DNA of 64,000 nt from contig OY759225.1 in NCBI GenBank assembly GCA_963662175.1, positions 15,803,601-15,867,600 on the forward strand, read 5' to 3'. Position numbers and translations under genes: made by a program. How positions within the stretch are numbered: the stretch's first letter is position 1; each line of letters begins with the position of its first letter. This document shows positions 11,175-21,783 of the stretch, piece by piece. The notes under the pieces were generated by a model. It ran no database searches, was not told the DNA's origin, and saw nothing but the letters and a program-made list of their open reading frames with translations. This stretch comes from Aradus depressus (Eukaryota; Arthropoda; Insecta; Hemiptera; Aradidae).

Positions 11175-11342
11175 ATTTTTTTTGACCTTATGTACGATGC
11201 TTATTAGCCATGAACTCTTATTAATGGTGTTTTACCTATTTATTTACGACATCCATGGCCCCGGGAGGAAGTTTTATCTACGAAATAAAACTCACTCCCG
11301 GACGGGATTCGAACCCGCAAACCAAGGTGAGACCAGGCGACC
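11175..11342 (-). mobile_element. SINE family B copy
   Basis: Reverse orientation: CATGGCCCCGGGAGGAAG, ATTCGAACCCGCAAACC. It ends within the head region. The far tail (GTACGATGCTTATTAGCC) matches the tail of the 59152 copy. Confidence 0.8.
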
Positions 11343-11742
11343 TGGCGTTCCATGTTTCAATATATTTATAAAGCATTCTTTTGAGTAAGTAGACCTGTAC
11401 AACTATCTTTAATAAATCAGGATTTATTATATCCAACTTCTCGAACTATATCACAAGAGAAAAAAAAAATACATGTTAGATTTGCTTAAATATATTCCAC
11501 CAATTTACCATAAATATTATCATACACTAAAAACAGGGGATCAAGTGAAGTTGAAGAATATGATGATATTTCGTATTGTAAATAATGTAAAAATATTGTA
11601 TTTTTTTTTTCTTTTCGTTAAATAAATCATTTTTGTTTAATATACTTATTTTGTTTGAATAAAAAAATAAATAAAAAAAATTAGAATGGAGTTGTATTTA
11701 CTAAACGAAACTTTTGGTTCAGTTTTCAGTTGACAAAGTGAC
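11343..11742. other. No gene seen
   Basis: AT-rich, with A- and T-runs; nothing recognised. Confidence 0.35.
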
Positions 11743-11745
11743 TAA

Positions 11746-12551
11746 TGCCGCATTTACACTGTGTAGCAAAACAGCTATATAGCCTAGCTATATGTATATA
11801 TATAGCTATGACTAAAAAGAAGAATTTAGTATGATAATTCAGTCTCTAAGTGCGATAACTATTTTCAAACAAATCTTTAAATTGGTTTCTCAGGGAGAAC
11901 TTAGTTGATTAATTACTTTTTTGGACAGTTACCAAGTATACATAATATATGTACATAGTATATGATACATATTATATGATACATAATATATGTACATAGT
12001 ATATGATACATAATATATGTACGTAGTATATGATACATAATAAATGTACATAGTATTATGATACACAATATATGTACATAATGTATGATATATAATAAAT
12101 GTACATAGTATTATGATACATAATATATATAATATATAGCTATGACTATAAAGAGCTATATAGCAATGACTAAAAAGAGCTATATAGCTATGAATAAAAA
12201 GAGCTATATAGCTATGACTAAAAACGTTTCGTTGTGTAGCTGTAGCAGCTGTAAGAGCATGTACTTGATGAAAGCAACCAGTTTACTTCAAGATGGCAAG
12301 CAAACAACTGACGAGCGTCTTCGGGCGACAGCTATATAGCTGTGCTACAACAAAAAACGCGCTTCCAGCCCGGCTATATAGCTCAGCTGCATAGTTCCCT
12401 TTGATCTTACCGACAACCGATCTCAACTCATTTCCAGCTATACATCTCTTGAATTGAACTATATAGCTGGACTATTTAGCTGTTTTCGGGTGGCGTTTTC
12501 AAAAACATAGCTCGGCTATATAGCTGTTTTGCTACATAGTGTAACATGGCA
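11746..12551. mobile_element. MITE with 38-bp terminal inverted repeats and TAA duplication
   Basis: Left end TGCCGCATTTACACTGTGTA then GCAAAACAGCTATATAGCC; the right end is the reverse complement with few changes. TAA flanks both ends (11743-11745 and 12552-12554), as in PIF/Harbinger elements. The inside has many CTATATAGCT palindromes, ~28-bp tandem repeats with GACTAAAAAGAGCTATATAG (12130-12225), and an ATGATACATAATATATGTAC array (11935-12130). No transposase. Confidence 0.82.
11935..12130. repeat. AT-rich tandem repeat
   Basis: About 28-bp units on the theme ATACATAATATATGTACATA then GTATATG. A related array lies at 13770-13937, following the same upstream block (TTTCTCAGGGAGA), so the two loci are paralogous. 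Confidence 0.8.
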
Positions 12552-12554
12552 TAA

Positions 12555-13765
12555 CTCCATAAAATTACTATCTTTGTCTTTTAACATACATTTTTTAACA
12601 ATTCAGCATTTAATAAATGATTAAGAGCAGTATTTTAATTTTAGCAAACTGTTATATTTTAATATTTCCATACTTTTGAAAAAGAAAAAGGTAAAAATTT
12701 TCCAACGAGAAATAATGTTAAAATTACTTTCCTGAAAAATGTTGAATTGGAGTAGTCATTCTGTCAACTGAAAGGCTCATATATACATCCCCTAATCCCC
12801 TCTTCCCTTTGACCGATTTAGCTGAAACTTAATAGGTGTCGTCCTTAGAGGATTCTGGATACATAGATAAAATTTCGTGTCGATACATCCGTTATATCAG
12901 GTGTTCACAGACAGTTTTTTCATATTCTGAATCAGGAAGTCGGCAAACTTGAAATTTCGTTGTAAAAAATTAAGGTAACACAAATAGAGAATAATTCAAA
13001 ATGTTTCTTATTATTTTATTAATTCGTTTTTATTAATCCTCTATTCGGTGCCCTCCATTCTGCCATACTTCCTCAACGACGACTTGAGCGTCAATGGCCT
13101 AAAGAACTCCTTAGCAGCAGCAGTGACAGTGATTAGTTACAAATGAAAGTAAATCAGTGACTAGGGAGTGTCACCACTTGGTGATTTCTCTCCTTTTGAC
13201 ATTGCCATTATCTCTCAATTGTATTTATTTTTATACAGTTGTAAATATCTATTTGTAAATAAAAAAAATTGTTTTATTATTACTACCCCAGTTAAGTATA
13301 GGGGAAGTTTTGCAATCTGTCACGAATACGATGTTCCCTATAAATATACGATATTCCCTAAAAAATTCCTATCTCTCCGTCTGTTGGGAAGCATAATAAT
13401 TCCCAATTTAATGAATATATCGACACAAAATTTTATTTGTGTATCCAAAGCCTCATATGGACCACAAATATATATTTTCATCGGATTCAGTCAAAGAGAA
13501 AGAGGGAATTATATAAAAACGAGAATAACTACTAAAGTAATTAATGTTACTGACACAAAATTTGATATGTAAATCCAAAATTTTTTTTGAACCAATTCGA
13601 CCAAACGGAAGTGGTGGGAGGGGGGAGGGGGGGAGAACTTAAACATCCTAATAACTGTCAATGTAACGGAAATATCAGTATGAAATTTAGTATGATAATT
13701 CAGTCTCTCAGTGAGATATTTTCAAACAAATCTTTAAATTTATTTCTCAGGGAGAGTTTAGTTGA
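12555..13765. other. Dispersed repeat family D pieces; no gene
   Basis: Contains CCGATTTAGCTGAAAC, TAATAGGTGTCGTCCTTAG and GTCGATACATCCGTTA, typical of family D (see 29634). The longest frame (13168-13572, plus strand) runs through these repeat blocks and is not a gene. Confidence 0.5.
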
Positions 13766-13769
13766 TTAT

Positions 13770-13937
13770 TTACTTCATAGTATATGATGCATACTATATG
13801 TACGTAGTATATGATATATAATAAATGTACATAGTATTATGATACATAATATATGTACATAGTATATGTAAATAGTATATGATACATAATATATGTACAT
13901 AGTATATGATACATAATATATGTATATAGTATATGAT
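13770..13937. repeat. AT-rich tandem repeat, second locus
   Basis: Same unit type as 11935-12130 (GATACATAATATATGTACAT). Confidence 0.75.
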
Positions 13938-14486
13938 AGGTACATCTATTCATGTTTAGACCATTTTCATAGTTTCATCGGTCAGCTACGATAAAATTAT
14001 TATTTTTAAGTTTATTATTATAAGTTTATTTCTCACAACCTAAAAATAAATAAAAATTCAAAAGAATTTTTTGACTAATAAATTAAATTATCTACATATT
14101 TTTCTTGAAAATTAAAAAAAAAAATCACTATTATCATATAGTTACAAGAGTTAAAATTCTGTTTAAAATATAAATTTAGTTTACCTCTGTTGGATTGTTG
14201 TTCGGTGGGGTTGTTAGGACTGCGGCGGAATCCCGACTGTGTCTCTAGAGCGAACAGCGAGGTCCCCTCCACAGGTGGCAGGTCAGCAAGGTGGGGAAAC
14301 TGTACACCCGTTCTCTGCTCGCTTCAACCTGTCACGTCCCGAAAGGAAGTTAGCACATAAAACCGGATTTCAGCACAATTTGTGTCCAATCTTCCCCTGC
14401 TTTTATATACATTCCAATGAATTTTTAAAGTTATCGATGTGAAACTTTTTTTTTTGAAAGTGGATTATTCAAATATTTTTTTGTGA
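13938..14486. other. No gene seen
   Basis: The short frames at 14075-14272 and 14239-14442 have no recognisable family. The 14190-14350 stretch is less AT-rich than its surroundings. Confidence 0.3.
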
Positions 14487-14637
14487 GCCTGGGATAACTA
14501 CAAGGGCGTATCACCTACTAGCAGAGGGCTCTTTCATCGATTTGGTGGACATGTTGCCCACCTAGGTTTATTCACCTAGGGTAGGGGTCTTTAACGAGTA
14601 CCTCACATTGTACAGGTTCGGGACCATCGCTTAACGA
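14487..14637 (-). mobile_element. SINE family A, partial
   Basis: From a diverged tail to GGGACCATCGCTTAACG; the head is lost. Confidence 0.75.
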
Positions 14638-14742
14638 TGGGTAAGAATTAATTTTTCAATAGGACTAGCCGTTTTTGGGTAAATCAAGGAAACGTCTAAT
14701 AGTATGTATTTCAAGACAACATTTCAGGACGATTTTTGTCAT

Positions 14743-15490
14743 ATCGTCGATACAAATGCAAAGTATCGAATGTGAAAAAACGCATTTTTCGTTTTCGGTC
14801 TAAAGCGATAGCTTTAGGACGGATGAATGTTGTAGCGAACTCTCGAATCTGAATTGACGTTGTAAAGGGGAGGAATAACCCTGGCAAAGGGTTGAATATC
14901 CGAACTATGTAATGATGTCCAAAATCAAAGTGACCAATAAAAAATTCGTTATTCTGCATTCGTTATTGTGAACAAATTTTTTGAACGGGGATGTTTCAGT
15001 CTCGAATGTACCACATTCGCGTTTTTGATCTGGTTCGAATAGGAACAAAATCAAATTCCCTGCATGGCAAAGTATTGAATACCTATGTCATGTTCGTGTG
15101 TTTGCTGTTGCAATTTTTTGTAAAAACAATGAGCTGTTTTAAAGCAGACTATCGATTGTGACATATTCAATAGTTTGCAATGTAAATATTTAAATATTAT
15201 ACAATGCAAACTAACGAAAATGCCACATTTGATAGTTTGCGTTGTAAATTATAGAAAAATAATCATCAATTATAGATAATCAAACTAACGAATGTGCGTT
15301 TTGACTAATTGAGATACATAATTCGATAAAATTATTATAGGGTCATCTATAAGGATTAACACCTGTATAATGACATAGGTAAAAAATGTTTGACAATAAG
15401 CACTGATTTTGAATGAACCATGAAACAGTTTATTCACTCTCCTGAGAAGTGGTGTTTTTCACATTCGATATTCAGCATTTGTATCGACAA
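14743..15490. mobile_element. Element with 36-bp inverted ends
   Basis: TCGATACAAATGCAAAGTAT then CGAATGTGAAAAAAC at the left is matched at 15453-15489 by the reverse complement (CACATTCGATATTCAGCATT then TGTATCGA). About 750 bp. It repeats CGAATGTG and TTTGCRTTGTAAA motifs inside. No transposase frame. Confidence 0.65.
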
Positions 15491-15532
15491 TATATCTCGA
15501 TAACTGGACGACCTGCGAAAAATTGTATATCA

Positions 15533-16056
15533 TCATATACATAAAGCTGAAAATGTCTGTGCGTTGTACCGCTATAACTCACGAACGGCTTGATGGATTT
15601 GATTAATTTTTTTAAAAATTTGTTCGTCATCGTCTGTGAAAGGTTATAGGCGTATTAGTACCTCAATATCTGGTCCATCCCAGCATCCACCCCGCAATCT
15701 TTGTAACTCAAAAACCACTGCAATGATTAATGAGGAATCTTTTTGAATAGATAAGTTTTATCTACCGGAAGGTTAAGGTCTATTTTTTTAATCAACCCCT
15801 GGTCCATCCCAGCATCCACTCACGCAATCTTTGTAACTCGAAAACCATTGCAACGATTAATGAGAAATCTTTTTGAATAAATTAGTTTTAGCTCCAAGGA
15901 TAGCGTTACTACAGTTGAAGGACTATAAGCCTTATTCCGTATGAATAATTGAAAATTATAACATCATGAATGTACTGTCGAGGAACTGAATAGCCTTATA
16001 GGAGATATTGGGAGAAAAGTCAAAGTTCCCCGGGCAACGCCGGGTATTACTGCTAG
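15533..16056 (+). mobile_element. Non-autonomous Helitron-like element, copy 1
   Basis: Starts TCATATACATAAAGCTG and ends with a GC hairpin (CCCGGGCAACGCCGGG) then TATTACTGCTAG. It is bounded by A on the left and T on the right with no duplication. A paralogous locus at 7413 shows the same flanks joined without it. It contains two imperfect internal repeats (CTGGTCCATCCCAGCATCCA) and no Rep/helicase frame. Confidence 0.85.
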
Positions 16057-16823
16057 TACAAAATATGTATTTTAGTTTTCTCTACAACTATTACTTAAAT
16101 TAATTTTTTTTAGGTCAACAACATAGGCGGTATCTTGTAAAATGCACATAGGCCCCGGAGTAAAGTGGTCTGAATTTTCGTCTGATTTCACCTAAAATCT
16201 AATGAGATCTAAGTTCGCATACGTGACTTCTCCATTCCAAATTTCAAGTTCCTAGCTACAATGTTTTTTGCGGTAGAGCGCTCACAACTTTCTAATCATA
16301 TACACACGCGAATATACACATACACAACCAATCGTCGTATGTACTTGAAGCTGACTCTGCTGACTTTGCTGTATTAATGTGTTTTTCATAAAATATAAAC
16401 AACTCTATCACAAGGGTTACTAATATCCTGTATTTATTTGTCGGCTATTTAGTTAGGATGATTGTCGAGAACCGAAATTATTTGGTTCCGGGTACTCGTT
16501 TCTTTAAGAACCGATACGCGGTTCTCAGACTCACATGCAAGATTCCGCTCTCTCTCTAAACCTTGAGACTCTTTATTTGGCGGACCTTTAACATCGGTTT
16601 TTGCTCTTTTGAGGCTCCTTCGATCTCTGAATTTGAGGCTACACTCTGCCGCATACTTACGTTTCCGACTCCCTCTTTTCTTTTAATTTTGTGGATCATA
16701 ACCGTGTGTTTTGGTTCTCTCACATTTCTTCAATTTCTGAATTGGAGTTTACCAGACCCGCTGTAATGTCCAAAAATATGAATATTAATTGCTTTAATAT
16801 ATTTGAATAAATATAATCATCAA

Positions 16824-17117
16824 GAGGGCGCTGGAAGCTCAGTGGCATGCGTGCTTGACTTCTAAGCTCAAGAACGTGGGTTCGTAAACCGACCGAGGCC
16901 CTTAGTTTATTTTATCTGAGAGGTAAAATAAACGTAAGCACGCCGTCCTTCGGATGGGACGTTAAGCGATGGTCCCGAGCCTGTACGATGTCAGGTACTC
17001 GTTAAAAAGACCCATACCCTAGGTGAATGAAAATTTAGGGTAGGCAAAATTTAGGACTCCCATAGTAGAGTCGGGCTCATGTACACCAGAGTGACGAAAG
17101 AGCGCTCTGCTAGTAGG
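16824..17117 (+). mobile_element. SINE family A copy, 3' end cut by a LINE
   Basis: GAGGGCGCTGGAAGCTCAGT head, B box GGTTCGTAAACC, body to CTGCTAGTAGG, where the A/T tail of the LINE at 17118 begins. Confidence 0.88.
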
Positions 17118-18937
17118 TTTTATTTATTATTATTATTATTTTTTTTTTTTATTTAATGCCTTTAGATAATTACAAAATAAAAGATATACATTACAAGATA
17201 AATAGGCTACCTCCTCCCAGAAGACGGAGTCTGAGTGTGGGAAAAATTTTTAAAAATTATTTAACATAGTATAGAGAGAAGAAATACAAAAAAAAGAAAA
17301 ATACAAAAATAAATAAATAAATAAAAAATAGTATCTTTAGTAATAAATAAAAAATACAATAATAATAATTTTAAAAAAATAATAATAAAAATAAAAGAAT
17401 GAGAAAAAGAAAAAGTGACTAAAATAAGAAATATTCTCGTAATATAGAAGAAAAGTGAAATAAAAATAGATGAATAATGAAGTGCTGATGGAATGAACCT
17501 GACAACCCGGAGACCTGGCATTGAATTTTAATCGAGTGAGAGACAAGACAGTGAACATGAAGTTGGCAGAGCACAACAGCATACATGGGAAGAGATCAGA
17601 ACAGAGCGTCGTGCTAGTCAGAGTAGAGAGAACTTAACAAGGACTCAACCTGATCAGAGCTCAGTCCGGTGACCCACTCCATGACTCTAGTCATGTACCT
17701 GCCCAGAGAACCTCTCCGGTTTTCTATTTCTAGTTTCATATCTTTGGGCAAATTATTGAAAAGAGTTGCTATAATAAACGGTGTCTGTTTGGTCGTCCAA
17801 GTGGTGAGTGGTCTGTGTACGATAGTAGTGGTGGAGTGAGGGGTTCGTGTCCGGTATCGGTGAGGAACAGGATAGAGAGTAGCTGAAGCATTTAGGAAAA
17901 GCTGTCTAAGGAGGTTTTTGAGGTATATATGCCGGATCGGGAGAACGGGGAAAACGGAAAAAACTTGCGTAGTAGGAAATGTAGCAGGGACTTTCAAAAT
18001 GGTCTTTATAACTAGTTCTTGGGCGGTCACCAGCGGCTTTACAGCTGAAGCTGTTGAACCGCCCCAGGCCATGATCCCATAGTCTAACATTGAACCTATG
18101 TATGCGTGATATATATTTTTCAGATCCTTGACAGGTAAGACTTCCCGCAGGGTTCTAAATGCAAAAAGCATACTCCTTACTTTCCTTGTTACTTGCTGGA
18201 TATGAAAGGCCCAATTTAATCTAGAGTCTACCCAGACTCCTAGATACTTATATTGTGAGACCCTTTCGAGGGGTAGGCAGGAACAGCAGAGGGTTGAGTC
18301 ACAATTATGGATTTTTAACGGATATTCAGGATTGATAGATGTCAGCGAAAATGTTATGTATTTGCATTTTGCTACGTTAAGCGTGAGAGAGTTAGAGCAA
18401 ATCCACCCAAGTATGTCCTTTAAGTGAAGCTCAGCGTATTCGAACACCTCACGCCAGGACCGTCCACGGTACAACACCACAGTATCATCTGCAAGTAACA
18501 CTATCGTACCCTCCTTCGGTTCGTATACTGTTATCTCGTTTATGTAGATGAGAAATAGAACAGGACCCAAGGTACTGCCTTGGATGACCCCATAGTCTAT
18601 CTGTTTCGTGTCACTCTCCACACCCTCAACTGAGACATATTGTGTTCTGTTAGTTAGATATGATTCGAACCATCTTAGTACAGTCCCCGTTATCCCTATT
18701 TGTTTCAGTTTCTGAACTAGAATGTCCCTGTCAATAGAGTCGAAGGCTTTAGCGAGGTCGAGAAAGACTCCGAGTACTTTCTCTCCCTCGTTGAGTCCGG
18801 CTGTGACTGTGGAGATGACTTCCAGTAATGCGTCACTCGTTTTTTTACCCGGCTGAAAACCGAATTGTCTGCAGGAGAGCTACTGGTTCTCAAAAACGTA
18901 TTGCATTAATACATGTTTAACAAATTTTTCTAGTGGA
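17118..18937 (-). mobile_element. 5'-truncated non-LTR retrotransposon
   Basis: Holds the 3' two-thirds of a reverse transcriptase ORF (next entry), an AT-rich 3' end, and a T-rich plus-strand end at 17117-17152 that fits an A-rich LINE tail. Its 5' edge abuts the foldback at 18934. The LINE was probably inserted into, or recombined with, the neighbouring SINE and foldback. Confidence 0.85.
17614..18937 (-). pseudogene. LINE reverse transcriptase, partial with internal stop
   Basis: The frame begins in the fingers (PLEKFVKHVLMQY), has one stop (TAG at about 18886), then QFGFQPGKKTSDALLEVIST, motif A VFLDLAKAFDSIDRDIL, motif B QGSTLGPVLFLIYIN, motif C LLADDT (the usual Tyr/Phe before ADD is Leu), and YKYLGVWVDSRL. 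The conserved thumb/C-terminal region reaches the stop at 17614. The order of motifs is that of non-LTR retrotransposons (jockey/CR1-like). Endonuclease and ORF1 are missing. Confidence 0.9.
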
Positions 18938-19218
18938 CTTGAAAAATAAAATAAAACTTGTTTATTTATGATATTGTCTAATTTCACCAACTATATTTAC
19001 ATGGGAGTACTTTCGGTATTTCTACCATCCTCAGCCAAAAGCATAAGAGATACTGAGTCTTATCTCTTATGCTTTTGGCTGAGGATGGTAGAAATACCGA
19101 AAGTACTCCCATGTAAATATAGTTGGTGAAATTAGACAATATCATAAATAAACAAGTTTTATTTCTTTCAAGTTCATTTGAATTATTTCACAATATCTCT
19201 GCAATAATGTCAGTTTTC
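18934..19218. mobile_element. Foldback element with hammerhead-like cores (GGCTGAGGATGG family)
   Basis: Near-perfect palindrome with ~110-bp arms around 19050, plus a one-sided end TTGAATTATTTCACAATATC then TCTGCAATAATGTCAG, as in 25567 and 47755. Right-arm core: CUGAGGA-U-GGUA-GAAA-UACC-GAAAG-UA-CUC, with upstream UGG able to pair with downstream CCA. It looks like a deleted form of 25567-26445. Confidence 0.85.
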
Positions 19219-20017
19219 AATTATACCAATATATTTTAAGATAATAGTATTACATTTTTGAAAGGGTTCTGAGTAATCAATAATTATAAAGTTTAATAAT
19301 GTTTTTCACAAATATATTTAGTCAAATAAGCATGGAGTAAGTTTCATTTTATGTATTTTGCTCCTCAAGTCATCTTAATTTATGAAAACTGTTGAGTCTT
19401 GGCGAACCGAAATGAAAGTAACTTGTAGAATCAAATAGAACAAGAATTATTTTACATATCAACATTAAATCTCTTTATACCGCATCCAGGTATGAAATCA
19501 AGGATCCGATCGGGTTCGTGTCTGAGACGGATCGGAAACTTATGTTTGAATCGGGAACTCAACACTAGAATTTTTTTCAATGAAGATGATAAAAACTAAA
19601 ATACAAATAAATGTACGACCTTAGGCAGGAGATAAATAAAAACAAAGAAAGAATGGAAGTATTGCACACCGAGAGATTACAAAATCCGGTTTTGAGTCCT
19701 GACTTCGTGCTGCTCATAAAATACGCTGCAGTTTCCCATCTGTTTGTCTGCAGCTGTGAAGAGAACTTACGATGTTCGTCGACTTAAGTCAGCAGTTTTT
19801 ATTTCCCCTTTTTCAACGAAATTTCATATTTTTCGACCTTTTGATTCCAAAAATGTTAAATAAAAATGTGACTGGGAAGTCGATAGCTCCCAATAGAATG
19901 AATGTATCGGCACAAATTTTATATGAGTATCCAGAACACTTAAAGGGCCTAACCTACTCAAATGTATCATGGAAGATTCAGAAGCCACTATGTAAGTCAA
20001 ATATTGAGTTAATAAAA

Positions 20018-20297
20018 CAAACTTATTTTTTGAAATATTGTCTAGATTTTATAAAAGATATTTATAAAAATAAAACTACCGGTTTCGGCCTTACACCATC
20101 GTCAGGTCTAGTCATAAACTAAGTTAGTTTGCAGAGAGCGACCCTTGAAATACATCTCAGGTGAAAGGGTCGCTCTCTGCAAACTAACTTAGTTAATAAC
20201 TAGACCTGACGATGGTGTAACGCCGAAACCGGTAGTTTTATTTTTATAAATATCTTTAGTGGAATAGACAATATTTCAAAAAAAAAGTTTGTTTGTT
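20018..20297. mobile_element. Foldback element with hammerhead-like cores (CCGGTTTCGGC family)
   Basis: Arms 20018-20142 and 20166-20297. The right arm carries CUGACGA at 20206-20212, stem II GGUG-UAA-CGCC, GAAAC at 20224-20228, then CG-GUA. The left arm carries the mirror image. Ends share TATTGTCTA and GACAATATTTCAAA with other foldbacks here. Confidence 0.85.
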
Positions 20298-20474
20298 CAG
20301 TTACAAATTCCACAATATGTCCTCGTTCCTCAACTTAGAAGTTGTAAATATTGAGTTGTAGCTCAGAGTCGATTGGCTTTGCAGGCGAGTGAAAACGTAA
20401 TTGAATAATTCGTGATGGGAATGTACATAACCGGTGATTCATCGACGACTTTTATTAGTTTTATGATAATCGCA

Positions 20475-21275
20475 TAAGAAAGAGGTTAGTAAAAGGAATG
20501 TGCTCTGGTTCCGAAGGATAAATAATTATATATCGGACTACAATCTGAGAGATCTGTCTGTTAATAACATCGAGATATGGAACACACAGTTATCAAATAT
20601 ACAGAATAATTTAAAAGAGCATTATCGCAATCAGTTCAGGGAGGAAATTAAAAACTCAGACCGGTACTTGCTAGGTAGGGAACTGGAATTGCACGATTCA
20701 GTTAATAGTTACTTACAGAGTGACCTATTGTCAAGTTTTAGATTAATAATTAAATTTAGAGGTGAACTGCTGCATCTAAGCTATACACCTATCAATCAAT
20801 ATACCTCCGAAGATATGGACATTGAATGCCCAATGTGTTACAGCCCCTGTAAAGAAGATCTATATCACTTCCTCATTACCTGCCCCAAATATGATGATAT
20901 AAAAAATAAAATATTTAAAAACAACATAGATACTTCATTTATGTTGGAATTATTAAATGGTAAAGACTGGCACCTACTGGTAAAATATTGCAAAAAGGCA
21001 TACAATCTCAGAAACTGTGAATTAAATAAATAAATAAATAGGAACAAAGATATATTTATTATTTTATTTTAGAAAGAAAAATTTGTTGTTAATAAATTTA
21101 TAAGAAATAAGTTTATAAGATAATATTATTTATGTAAATCTAGACTCCTCAAGACGGCTTAGGACATTGAGTTTGTATTCAAAAAAGGTCACATTATTGT
21201 ATACATGTATTGTATGTAATTTTCTATTATGTTAATTGAATAAAGACTTTACTACTAGTCGCATAAGATTTCTAT
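20475..21275 (+). mobile_element. LINE 3' end with ORF2 C-terminus
   Basis: A 178-codon frame at 20500-21033 ends ECPMCYSPCKEDLYHFLITC then PKYDD. CPxCxxxxxxxxHxxxxCP is the C-terminal zinc-binding region of CR1/L2-type ORF2. It is followed by an AATAAATAAATA stretch and a 3' UTR ending TTGAATAAAGAC. 5'-truncated before the reverse transcriptase. Confidence 0.8.
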
Positions 21276-21659
21276 AGCTTGTCAAACAGGCAGATACAAG
21301 TGGACAATAAGAGCGGTGGTGACACAAATAACATTCCTGATCAACGCTTTGCCAGTGGTCTTCTCTTCTACAGAAGCCTAATGAGCTCAAGATCGCGGGT
21401 TCGAAACCCAAACTCGGTACTTAAGGTTTTGATATGTAAACATCATAGTTCTTGGTAGGGGCAATGTCAGACTGTCAGTCTCATTGATGTGCAAGTGTGT
21501 GTGAGTCGGACGGTTGCGCGCGCAGCGCACACACAACTACACACTTATTTATATGTGATGTAAGCTGTTTTTGAGCATTTCTATTGTATTTTTACAATAT
21601 TATTATTGATCATATTTACCGTTGTAGTGAATTTAACAAAAATATCAATATTACTTAAT
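21276..21659. other. No gene; small tRNA-like fragment
   Basis: GAGCTCAAGATCGCGGGTTC then GAAACCC at 21380-21406 is a piece of SINE A head; the rest is unassigned. Confidence 0.4.
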
Positions 21660-21783
21660 TGGGGGCCATAAGGGCTAGAGCGTAGAGCTTCGGTCGCATG
21701 GTCTAACCATGGTTTGCGGGTTCGAATCCCGTCCTGGAGTGATTTTATTTCGTAGATAGAACTCCCTCCCATAAGGACAAAAA
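21660..21783 (+). mobile_element. SINE family B copy, partial
   Basis: GGGGGCCATAAGGGCTAGAG, B box GGTTCGAATCC, AGTGATTTTATTTCGTAG. The 3' part is lost. Confidence 0.8.

Noticed and set aside
13168..13572. 134-codon plus-strand open frame
   Set aside because: It runs through dispersed repeat blocks and shows no domain.
18861..18890. Intact LINE able to move
   Set aside because: An in-frame TAG and loss of the endonuclease and 5' part make the copy inactive.
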